Assembly (NCBI GenBank): GCA_007122815.1
Contig: SKSV01000001.1
Coordinates: 1-5,333 of the forward strand
DNA: 5,333 bases
Direction: 5' to 3'
Origin: Trueperaceae bacterium
GTDB taxonomy: Bacteria; Deinococcota; Deinococci; Deinococcales; Trueperaceae
Of this stretch, positions 1 to 5,333 are shown in pieces; the stretch's first letter is position 1; every line of letters begins with the position of its first letter. The translations under genes and the position numbers were made by a program. Under the pieces are notes generated by a model. It saw only the letters and a list, made by a program, of their open reading frames with translations. It did not search any database and was not told the origin of the DNA.

Positions 1-1
1 C

Positions 2-211
2 CTCGACAACTCCGTGGGGGCGGGTGCGCGCGGGATCTCACCGATAGTGGGAGGCGCGGTGGTGGCGCTTGCGGCCGGCGCCAGCATCGAGCCCGGCGCG
101 GGCCACTACGCCACCGTCTTCCTGGCCGCAGCCGCCTGCTTCGCGCTTGCGCTGGCCATGCTCGCGCTCCTCGTGCCGTCGCGCGTTGACGCGCCCCTAA
201 CCACGCGGTAG
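2..211 (+). CDS. C-terminal fragment of a probable MFS-type membrane transporter
   Basis: The frame is open from the left edge and ends at a TAG at 209-211, so only about 69 C-terminal residues are seen and the true start lies outside the window. Two hydrophobic, Ala/Gly/Leu-rich segments are visible. The first lies around the ISPIVGGAVVALAAG stretch, and the second runs from ATVFLAAAACFALAL to the LLVP near the end. A short loop (SIEPGAGHY) separates them and a short polar tail follows. A pair of terminal helices with a GARGISPIVGG-like lead-in is typical of the last two helices of major facilitator transporters, but the fragment is too short to name a substrate or exclude another membrane protein family. 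Its last codons overlap the proposed promoter of the thiB unit, and its stop codon forms part of the -10 element. Confidence 0.6.
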   Translation, partial: LDNSVGAGARGISPIVGGAVVALAAGASIEPGAGHYATVFLAAAACFALALAMLALLVPSRVDAPLTTR

Positions 212-214
212 CGT
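186..214 (+). promoter_or_regulatory. Sigma-70-type promoter for the TPP riboswitch-thiB transcript
   Basis: A -35 element TTGACG (186-191; five of six match TTGACA) is separated by exactly 17 nt from a -10 element TAGCGT (209-214). The -10 is weak but keeps the key TAnnnT bases. Seven bases beyond the -10 is position 221, directly at the first base of the riboswitch P1 region, which is where a transcript carrying this aptamer should begin. The -10 starts at the TAG stop codon of the upstream membrane protein, so the promoter is embedded in the end of that gene. Spacing and position are seen directly; activity is inferred. Confidence 0.6.
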
Positions 215-220
215 CATCCT

Positions 221-332
221 CGTCACCAGGGGTGCCTGGGCCCGTCCGCGCCTCCTCGCGAAGCCGATCGGGCCAGAGCTGAGAGAACACCCTCGAACCT
301 GATCCCGGTAGCGCGGGCGGAGGAAGCGTGAC
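221..332 (+). promoter_or_regulatory. TPP riboswitch (THI element) aptamer
   Basis: The conserved TPP-aptamer sequence blocks appear in order. These are AGGGGTGCC at 228-236, CTGAGA at 279-284 (the pyrimidine-sensing arm), ACCTGAT at 297-303, and GCGGAGGAAG at 317-326, which corresponds to the usual GCGTAGGGAAG. The helices can be built by hand. P1 pairs 222-226 with 328-332. P2 pairs 229-234 with 288-293, with one G-U pair at its end. P3 pairs 236-239 and 241-244 with 269-276, leaving G240 bulged. An optional P3a pairs CGCG at 247-250 with 257-260. P5 pairs 304-307 with 314-317. This class binds thiamine pyrophosphate and usually represses thiamine biosynthesis or uptake genes. Here it lies in the leader of thiB, a fitting target. 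Confidence 0.95.
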
Positions 333-395
333 CACGATAGGCGCCAGAGCGCCCCTCCAGCGGCCCGCCTCACGAGCAAAGGTGACGGAGAGGCG
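333..395 (+). promoter_or_regulatory. Riboswitch expression platform, probably translational (SD masking)
   Basis: Between the aptamer and the thiB start there is a small GC hairpin (340-344 with 349-353) with no following U-tract, so intrinsic termination is unlikely. CGCCTC at 366-371 is perfectly complementary to GAGGCG at 390-395, which covers the 3' half of the thiB Shine-Dalgarno sequence. An exclusive alternative pairs CGTGA at 327-331, part of the P1 3' strand, with TCACG at 370-374, which would disrupt the masking helix. This fits a switch in which TPP stabilises P1, leaves 366-371 free to cover the ribosome site, and turns thiB translation off. The pairings are read from sequence; the mechanism is inferred. 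Confidence 0.55.
387..393 (+). promoter_or_regulatory. Ribosome binding site of thiB
   Basis: GGAGAGG lies 8 nt upstream of the ATG at 402, a good purine-rich Shine-Dalgarno at normal distance. It supports this start and is the likely target of riboswitch control. Confidence 0.75.
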
Positions 396-401
396 ATAGG
401 C

Positions 402-1496
402 ATGAACCCGTTCCACTCACTCGATGACCGACGGCGGCGGTTGCCGCTACTCCTCGGCGGCATGGCCGCGCTTGCGCTCGTTGGCGCCGCCCTCGCGCAG
501 AGCGTGACCGTCCTCACGCACGACTCCTTCGCGGTGAGCCGCGCGGTCGTCGAGGAGTTCACCTCCAGGACCGGCATCGAGGTGCGCTTCGTCGCCGGCG
601 GCGACGCCGGCGCCACCCTCAACCGCGCCATACTCACGCGCGAGCGGCCGGTAGCGGACGTGCTCTTCGGCGTCGACGAGGGCTCGCTGCCACGCGCGCT
701 GGCGGCCGACCTGTTCGAGCCGTACGTGAGCCCCGAGCTCGAAGCTGTCGATCCCGCGTACCGCCTCGAGGTCTTCGAAGGCGCCGTCACGCCGATCGAC
801 GCCGGCTTCGTGACCTTCAACATCGACCGCGCCTGGTTCGAGAGCGACGGCCGACCTCTGCCCGAATCGCTGGCGGACCTCACCGACGCCGCCTTCGAAG
901 GCTTGACGGTGGTGATGGACCCGGCCACCAGCAGCCCGGGGCTCGCGTTCCTTTTGGGGACGATAGGCGTGTACGGCGAGGAAGGCGCGTTCGAGTTCTG
1001 GGCCGCGCTGCGCGACAACGGCGTGGCGGTGCGTAGCGGCTGGAGCGACGCTTACTACACGGCCTTCAGCCGCTACGGAGGCGACCGGCCGATAGTGCTC
1101 TCCTACGCCAGCAGCCCCGCCGCCGAGGTGATCTTCTCGGACGACCCCGACGCCGACGAGGCACCCACCGCGAACCTGCGCTGCGAAGGCTGCAGCGTGC
1201 GCCAGATCGAGACCGCCGGGCTGCTGCGCGGCGCGGCGAACCCGGAGGAGGCGCGCGCCTTCATCGACTTCATGCTCTCAGCCGAGTTCCAGACCGACGT
1301 GCCACTGCAGATGTTCGTCTACCCGGTAAGGGAAGGCACGCCGTTGCCGCCGACGTTCGAGGCGTTCGCGGAGGTTCCGCGAGCCGAGGAGCTCGCCCCC
1401 CTGCCGGAGGACCTCTCGGCCGAGCGGCTGGAGGCCTGGCTGGATCAGTGGACCGAGGTGGTGCTGCGCGGCCGCGACCCCTCGAGCACCAGGTAG
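402..1496 (+). CDS. thiB: Thiamine ABC transporter, substrate-binding protein
   Basis: This is the extracytoplasmic receptor (also called TbpA) that captures thiamine, and in the family TPP and thiamine monophosphate, for an ABC importer. The 364-residue product starts with a signal peptide: DDRRRR at 8-13, a hydrophobic core at 14-31, and a likely signal peptidase I site after ALA (30-32, cut before Q33). No lipobox cysteine is seen. Mature-protein motifs match recalled E. coli ThiB in order: VLTHDSF (37-43), ADVLFGVD (85-92), SSPGLAFLL (177-185), VYGEE (190-194), GWSDAYY (213-219), LSYASSPA (233-240) and FVYPV (305-309). The aromatic GWS-AY and LSY-SSPA segments lie in the ligand-binding region of the family. 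The start is supported by the SD at 387-393, and a TPP riboswitch precedes it. C261 and C264 form a CxxC and are its only cysteines. The usual thiP and thiQ do not follow. The 3' end overlaps the convergent gene by 52 bp. Confidence 0.93.
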   Translation: MNPFHSLDDRRRRLPLLLGGMAALALVGAALAQSVTVLTHDSFAVSRAVVEEFTSRTGIEVRFVAGGDAGATLNRAILTRERPVADVLFGVDEGSLPRALAADLFEPYVSPELEAVDPAYRLEVFEGAVTPIDAGFVTFNIDRAWFESDGRPLPESLADLTDAAFEGLTVVMDPATSSPGLAFLLGTIGVYGEEGAFEFWAALRDNGVAVRSGWSDAYYTAFSRYGGDRPIVLSYASSPAAEVIFSDDPDADEAPTANLRCEGCSVRQIETAGLLRGAANPEEARAFIDFMLSAEFQTDVPLQMFVYPVREGTPLPPTFEAFAEVPRAEELAPLPEDLSAERLEAWLDQWTEVVLRGRDPSSTR

Positions 1497-4400
1497 CGCA
1501 CGGCGTCCGCCAGCTGGCGCGCCACGGCATGCGGTCCCAGGTCGTAGAAGGCCGCCCACGCTGCGGCGGTCTCCTGCTCGTAGGCGCCGTTGCCCTCGGC
1601 GCTCGGCTCCTCGGGAACGCGTCCGGTGCGCGCCAACCAAGCCTGCCTCACGGCGTGCCCGATCACCACGTCGAGCGCGAGGTCTCCCTCCACGCGCAGC
1701 TCGGGAACCGTCTCGGTGAGAGCCGAGAGGGTCTCGAGCGCCTCCACCGAGAGCCGCCGGTACTCCGGCGCCGGGATGCGGTGCAGGAGGTGCTCGACGC
1801 GCTGAGCGAAGTTCCGTTCGCCGGCGGTGGTCTCGGCGCGCAGCGCGGCTGACTCGAGCCGGTTGCGGCGGTCGAGCTTGTCGCCGATGACCACCGCGTC
1901 GGCGTGCTCGAGCAGGTCCCACACGCGCGCGTAGAAATCCTTCGGCACCCGCATGAGGGCACCCTCACGCCGGCGCCAACGCCACCACCCGCCCGCCACC
2001 TCCTCATCGCCGTGCTCGGGAGCGAACCGCGCGTCCGCGAGCATGCTCGCCGTACCTCGCGCCACACGCAGCGTCTCGGTGCGGCGTTGCGCGTCGCGCG
2101 CCTCGTCGAACGCCGCCAGGACCCCCCGCAAGCGCGCCACCACCTCCGCCGGCGAGCAGCGCATGAGGCGCTCGTAACCCTCGTCGGGCGTGACCCCGCC
2201 CTCCTCCGCCAGCCTCACCGCCAGCAGCTGGATCAGGTGCCCCACACGCAGGGTCAGGATGCCCCGGAACAGCTCGGGCTCGCCGCGCACCAGGCTCGAG
2301 AGAGCCACGATCATCTCCTGCGTGAGCACCCGATCGCGCGGGTCCTCACGGCAGTAACGGTCGATCGTCGCCAGGAGCTCGTCCATGGGGAGAGGCCGCG
2401 TGACGGTGGCGCCCTCGGCGTAGGCGCGCCCGACCACCAGGCGCCGCTGGGAGGCAAGCAGGTCGGAGAGCGCGTCGGCGAGCACCGGGTCGACTTTGCC
2501 CAACAGACCCGCCGCGTAGCGGACCAAGGCCCAATCGCGCGCCTCTCCCGCAGCGGCGTAGACGTCCTCGAGCAGCTCTCGAGCGCTGGCGCCCAGCGCC
2601 GACACCTGGTGGTCCAGACCCACGCCGCGCACGAGTGCGGCGAGCAACTCGGCCTGCTCGGCTAGCACCCTGCTCTCCCTCAGGCGCGCACCCAACACCT
2701 CGGGGTCGTGCTCCTGTTCGATCGCCAGCGCCTGATCGGAGGTGAGCGTGGTGCCGGCTCTGGCGGGAGGCAGTCGCCGCGCGCCGGCGGGCGGCGCCAA
2801 GAGCGGCTCGGCGGCGTCGGTCCAGTCGCCGAGCGAGTCCATGCGCTCCTCGTTGGTGACGAGCTGGAGCTCCTGAAGGCTGCCGAGCCGCACGGGCACC
2901 TCACCCACGCGACCTGCGCGCACCTCGGCCAGGAAGGCCTCCATGGCGGCGCGCCCGTGCTCGAGTTGCTCGCGGGTGAGGAGGATCGTCATGGTCGGGC
3001 GGCCGAGCAGCGTCCAGTGCCTGTGCAGGTAGGCGATCTCGGCGCGCAGGCGAGCGACCAGGGTGGCGGGATCGAGCGAGAGGTAGAACTCCTGCTGGTC
3101 GAAGAGGGCGGGCAGGAACGCGTAGCGCTCGCCCCTCAGGCGGTAAGCGCGGGAGGTGGCCAGGCTCTGGAGCCGGCGCATGGGCCTGCCCGAGAGCCCC
3201 AGACGGTCGCACCGCCCGACCTCCTGCAGCGCCCGCGCCAGCGTCAGCGAGCGCCGCACGCGCAGCGGCTCCTGGCGCTCCACCAGCTCGGCCTGCACGC
3301 CGCGCTCGCCGTAGGCGTCCGCCGCCTCCGGATCCTCCGCCAGCAGCGCGATCTGCACCACCGGCCTCGCCCTCGCCTGCGCGAAGCGGTAGCGCCCGAG
3401 CGGGTCGAGGTCGGCTGGGCGCAGCACTCGCTCGCGCAGCATGCGCGCCAGCAGCCACAGGCTCTGGGCCCACACGAGCGGCACGTTGTCGCCCGGCGAG
3501 CGCGGCTGCGAGCCTGGTCTCCGGCGCTCGGCCTCGATGCGCTCCTCGGGGACAAGGTAGAGCTCGGGCAGGAGCGCGTCTCCGTCGACCTCGACAGCCG
3601 AGCGGGACAAGCGCTCGAGGTGGACGTCGGCCTCGCCGGGCTCACCCCTGAAGAGCGCGTCCAGCGCCAGGTAGGCGTCGAAGAGCGGCCACTCGGCCTC
3701 TATGTGCTCGAAGCGCTCGAGCTCGTGAGGCTCGTAGTGCAATCTCCCGAGGTCCTCCAGGGCGGTCTGGTGGCCGTCGCGCAGGAAGCGCTTGTAGCCG
3801 TAGCGGCCGCGCAAGCGCGCCTCGACGGTGGCGCGCGTGCGGGCGGCGAGCTCCGCGTCGTCGATGGCGAAGGCCGGGAAGCCGACGATCGAGAGCAGCG
3901 CTGAGTCGACCTCCTTCGAGGCCGACTCACGCGGCAGCATCGCTTCGAGCGTCACGCGGGCCCGCGCGATCTCGTCGGGCTGCACGTGCACCACGCTCGA
4001 TTGCCCGCCGCGTGGTCCGTAGAGGTTGAAACCCGAGAGCGCCTCCAGGGCGGCCTTGGCCATGCCCACCGAGGAGGCGTTGACCTCCGGGAGCCCGTGG
4101 TTGGTCTTGTCGCCGCGCTCCCAGATGCCGTAGTCGGGCGTGCGGTACGCGCGCCCGACGTAGTAGACGAGGTTCTGCACGAAGCGCACCTCGGCGCTGC
4201 CCTGCACGATCGGCAGCCCCGAGGCGGTCATCTGGGCGAGCATCAGCAACCACAAGGAGGTGGCGTCGAGTTGGAGGTGACCCCACTCGTCGTCGCCCAC
4301 GACGGCGTCTCCGGTGGCGGTGTCGAACTTGGCGTGCAGCGCGTCGGCCGGGTCCTGGCTGCGCTTGAAGGCCTCGACCTTGTGGCTCTGCCGCATCATG

Positions 4401-4660
4401 CTGCGCAGCAGCCCGCGCATCAACCGCACGGTGGCGAACTCGAGCTCCACCCCGCGTCCAGCAGGGTCGTCCTGGCGCCGGTAGGCGAGAGCCAAGCCCC
4501 ACACCGCAAGCACCGAGTAGACGTTGTCCCTCACCCAGGCGTCGGTGTAGTCGCCGTGCTGGTTGACGGCAGTGCTTGCGGGCAGGAGCCCGGAGACGGG
4601 GTGCTGGCGCGACAGTATGACGCGCCGCACCTCGTCGTGGAAACGTTCGATGCTGTCCAT
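1445..4660 (-). CDS. Phosphorylase kinase alpha/beta-like protein with GH15-related domain
   Basis: The 1071-residue product resembles animal phosphorylase kinase alpha/beta subunits (about 1,100-1,240 residues) along its whole length, judged against recalled sequences. The N-terminal GH15-like (alpha/alpha)6 domain carries DAWVRDNVYSVLAVWGLALAY (40-60), MRGLL..MMRQ (81-91), LHAKFDTATGDAVVGDDEWG (108-127), DATSLWLL (132-139), GIWERGDKTN (178-187), NASSVGMAKAALEA (194-207) and LLPELY..PLVWAQSL (363-401). R44 and D45 match the glucoamylase Trp-x-Arg-Asp substrate motif. E181 (in WERG) and E366 (in LPELY) align by eye with the GH15 acid and base. Middle motifs include LSGRPMRRL (489-497) and LLGRPTMTI (551-559). 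The C-terminal part has RYAAGLL (714-720), LTQEMIV (779-785), WRRREGALMRVPKDFY (895-910) and HRIPAPEYRRL (960-970). There is no signal peptide, transmembrane segment, kinase domain or C-terminal CaaX box. The ATG at 4658-4660 has GAGGAG (4668-4673) 7 nt upstream. It may be a glucan-binding regulator or an active glycosidase; the biological role is unknown. Confidence 0.92.
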   Translation of the reverse strand: MDSIERFHDEVRRVILSRQHPVSGLLPASTAVNQHGDYTDAWVRDNVYSVLAVWGLALAYRRQDDPAGRGVELEFATVRLMRGLLRSMMRQSHKVEAFKRSQDPADALHAKFDTATGDAVVGDDEWGHLQLDATSLWLLMLAQMTASGLPIVQGSAEVRFVQNLVYYVGRAYRTPDYGIWERGDKTNHGLPEVNASSVGMAKAALEALSGFNLYGPRGGQSSVVHVQPDEIARARVTLEAMLPRESASKEVDSALLSIVGFPAFAIDDAELAARTRATVEARLRGRYGYKRFLRDGHQTALEDLGRLHYEPHELERFEHIEAEWPLFDAYLALDALFRGEPGEADVHLERLSRSAVEVDGDALLPELYLVPEERIEAERRRPGSQPRSPGDNVPLVWAQSLWLLARMLRERVLRPADLDPLGRYRFAQARARPVVQIALLAEDPEAADAYGERGVQAELVERQEPLRVRRSLTLARALQEVGRCDRLGLSGRPMRRLQSLATSRAYRLRGERYAFLPALFDQQEFYLSLDPATLVARLRAEIAYLHRHWTLLGRPTMTILLTREQLEHGRAAMEAFLAEVRAGRVGEVPVRLGSLQELQLVTNEERMDSLGDWTDAAEPLLAPPAGARRLPPARAGTTLTSDQALAIEQEHDPEVLGARLRESRVLAEQAELLAALVRGVGLDHQVSALGASARELLEDVYAAAGEARDWALVRYAAGLLGKVDPVLADALSDLLASQRRLVVGRAYAEGATVTRPLPMDELLATIDRYCREDPRDRVLTQEMIVALSSLVRGEPELFRGILTLRVGHLIQLLAVRLAEEGGVTPDEGYERLMRCSPAEVVARLRGVLAAFDEARDAQRRTETLRVARGTASMLADARFAPEHGDEEVAGGWWRWRRREGALMRVPKDFYARVWDLLEHADAVVIGDKLDRRNRLESAALRAETTAGERNFAQRVEHLLHRIPAPEYRRLSVEALETLSALTETVPELRVEGDLALDVVIGHAVRQAWLARTGRVPEEPSAEGNGAYEQETAAAWAAFYDLGPHAVARQLADAVRYLVLEGSRPRSTTSVH
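1459..1491. terminator. Inverted repeat in the convergent overlap, possible bidirectional terminator
   Basis: TGGTGCT at 1459-1465 is perfectly complementary to AGCACCA at 1485-1491, giving a 7-bp stem. The 19-nt loop itself contains the palindrome CGCGGCCGCG (1467-1476). The element lies inside the 52-bp overlap of the two convergent genes, where a bidirectional terminator might be expected. No T-tract follows on either strand, so it does not qualify as a classical intrinsic terminator, and inverted repeats of this length can arise by chance in GC-rich coding DNA. Confidence 0.25.
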
Positions 4661-4667
4661 GCCCTCG

Positions 4668-4673
4668 CTCCTC
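4668..4673 (-). promoter_or_regulatory. Ribosome binding site of the phosphorylase kinase-like gene
   Basis: On the minus strand GAGGAG lies 7 nt before the ATG at 4660-4658, which supports that codon as the start. A second purine run, GAGGG (4662-4666), is too close to the ATG to be the main site. The 54-nt gap to the upstream ABC gene (4661-4714) contains no obvious terminator. Confidence 0.65.
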
Positions 4674-4714
4674 GGCGCGCTCGCAGCCTCGTACCGCGCG
4701 TCAGAGCCGCGATG

Positions 4715-5332
4715 CTAGCACGCCGAGGTAGGACCTCCCGGTCGCCCTTCCAGCGCCTCGCCGCGGGCCTCACCCCACAGTTCGCGCAGTTCGTCCGAGA
4801 CCTCGATCACCTCCTCCAAGCTCCCTCGGGCGGCGATGCGACCCGCTTCCATCACGAGCACCTGGTCGGCGCGCTCGAGCGCCGCGCGGCGGTGCGAGAC
4901 GACCAGGCACGTCGCTCCACCGCTGCCGCCGTTCCCGCGCTCCGCGAAGACGCCCTCCCAGAGCTGCCGCTCGGTCTCCACGTCGAGCGCGCTGGAGAGG
5001 TCGTCGAACACGAACAGCTCCGCTTGACGCATGAACATCCGGGCCGCGGCGGAGCGCTGCACCTGCCCGCCCGAGAGGCGCACGCCGCGCGAGCCGACCT
5101 CGGTTTCGATGCCCCGGTGCAGCACCGCCACGTCGCGCTCCATCACCGCGAGCTCGATGGCGCGGCGCAGACCGCTCTCGTCTCCCCTCCCCATCGCGAC
5201 GTTCTCGCGCAGGGTGTCGGAGAAGAGGCGCGGGACCTGCGAGGTGTACGCGCTGCGCGGCGGCACGAACCAGCTGGCGGGGTCCTCCACCAGCGTGTCG
5301 TTCCACCACACGCGCCCGGCTTCGCGCGGCAG
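4715..5332 (-). CDS. ABC exporter-type ATP-binding protein, C-terminal part
   Basis: The frame is open from the right edge and ends at a TAG (4717-4715), so about 205 C-terminal residues of a nucleotide-binding domain are present. The start, Walker A and any fused membrane domain lie beyond the window. Visible in order are LPREAGRVWWND (just after the missing Walker A region), the Q-loop in AYTSQVPRLFSDTLRENV (Gln codon 5237-5239), and the signature LSGGQ (5063-5077). Walker B follows as LFVFDDLSSALD, with the D-loop SSALD, and the H-loop as VVSHRR (His codon 4892-4894). RLFSDTLRENV is characteristic of exporter-type (ABCB-like) domains with fused membrane helices, so the full protein probably has about 580-600 residues. 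The residue after the Walker B Asp is Asp (5000-5002) instead of the usual catalytic Glu. The substrate cannot be told. It lies 54 nt upstream of the phosphorylase kinase-like gene on the same strand, so the two could share a transcript. Confidence 0.9.
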   Translation of the reverse strand: MPREAGRVWWNDTLVEDPASWFVPPRSAYTSQVPRLFSDTLRENVAMGRGDESGLRRAIELAVMERDVAVLHRGIETEVGSRGVRLSGGQVQRSAAARMFMRQAELFVFDDLSSALDVETERQLWEGVFAERGNGGSGGATCLVVSHRRAALERADQVLVMEAGRIAARGSLEEVIEVSDELRELWGEARGEALEGRPGGPTSAC

Positions 5333-5333
5333 C

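Noticed and set aside
8..16. A twin-arginine (Tat) signal in ThiB, from the DDRRRRLPLL stretch
   Set aside because: The arginine run lacks the S/T-R-R-x-F-L-K pattern, and the polar residues are ordinary for a Sec signal peptide. The range given is in protein residues, not bases.
340..353. GC hairpin after the aptamer as an intrinsic terminator
   Set aside because: The stem is 5 bp and is followed by CCCTCC-type sequence with no U-tract, so termination is unlikely; SD masking explains the leader better.
197..1018. Minus-strand open frame of 273 codons opposite the riboswitch and thiB
   Set aside because: It is Ser/Arg/Ala-rich with no motif, and it covers a confident riboswitch and a confident thiB on the other strand.
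1904..2665. Plus-strand open frame of 253 codons
   Set aside because: Same reasoning: it is antisense to the conserved C-terminal half of the large gene, shows an Arg/His/Gln/Ala-biased composition, and has no family motif.
2901..3473. Minus-strand 190-codon frame inside the large gene
   Set aside because: It is an out-of-frame shadow of Gly/Ala/Arg-rich codons, whereas the overlapping long frame carries conserved family blocks (LSGRPMRRL, LLGRPTMTI) through the same DNA, so no frameshift is needed.
2708..3904. Plus-strand open frame of 398 codons antisense to the phosphorylase kinase-like gene
   Set aside because: It is rich in Arg, Gly, Ala, Gln and His in low-complexity runs, has no recognisable domain, and lies wholly opposite a gene with strong family similarity. 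In GC-rich DNA long antisense frames arise from third-position bias.
4712..4717. TAGCAT on the minus strand as a -10 for the phosphorylase kinase-like gene
   Set aside because: It resembles the stop-codon -10 seen before thiB, but the sequence 17 nt upstream (CGGGAG on the minus strand) does not resemble a -35, so the support is too weak.

Overview
The window is very GC-rich with strongly G/C-biased third codon positions. It holds four protein genes, two of them cut by the window edges, and one clear riboswitch. The base composition, together with a thiamine-binding protein and a phosphorylase-kinase-like GH15 protein, would suit a high-GC bacterium such as a Truepera-type member of the Deinococcota. 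That placement is an inference from composition and recalled gene content; no marker gene in the window fixes the taxonomy.

Left part (1-1496, plus strand). The C-terminal end of a membrane protein, probably a major facilitator superfamily transporter, stops at 211. Its last codons overlap a sigma-70-like promoter (TTGACG, 17 nt, TAGCGT). The predicted transcript start falls just before a TPP (thiamine pyrophosphate) riboswitch at about 221-332. The riboswitch precedes thiB at 402-1496, which encodes the secreted thiamine-binding protein of an ABC importer. The expression platform has no U-tract but can form a helix covering the thiB ribosome binding site. The natural reading is that high TPP blocks thiB translation. 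The partner genes thiP (permease) and thiQ (ATPase) do not follow.

Right part (5333-1445, minus strand). The nucleotide-binding end of an ABC exporter is read leftwards and ends at 4715. After a 54-nt gap comes a 1071-codon gene (4660-1445) whose product resembles animal phosphorylase kinase alpha/beta regulatory subunits from end to end. It has the GH15-like (glucoamylase-like) N-terminal domain with both candidate catalytic glutamates, and the C-terminal domain. No kinase catalytic subunit is visible here. The short same-strand gap makes co-transcription with the ABC exporter possible.

The two halves converge: thiB and the phosphorylase-kinase-like gene overlap tail-to-tail by 52 bp, and a 7-bp inverted repeat lies in the overlap. 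I see no tRNA, rRNA, CRISPR array, insertion sequence or other mobile element. The most notable items are the near-complete bacterial homologue of a eukaryotic kinase regulatory subunit and the compact promoter, riboswitch and SD-masking arrangement ahead of a stand-alone thiB.
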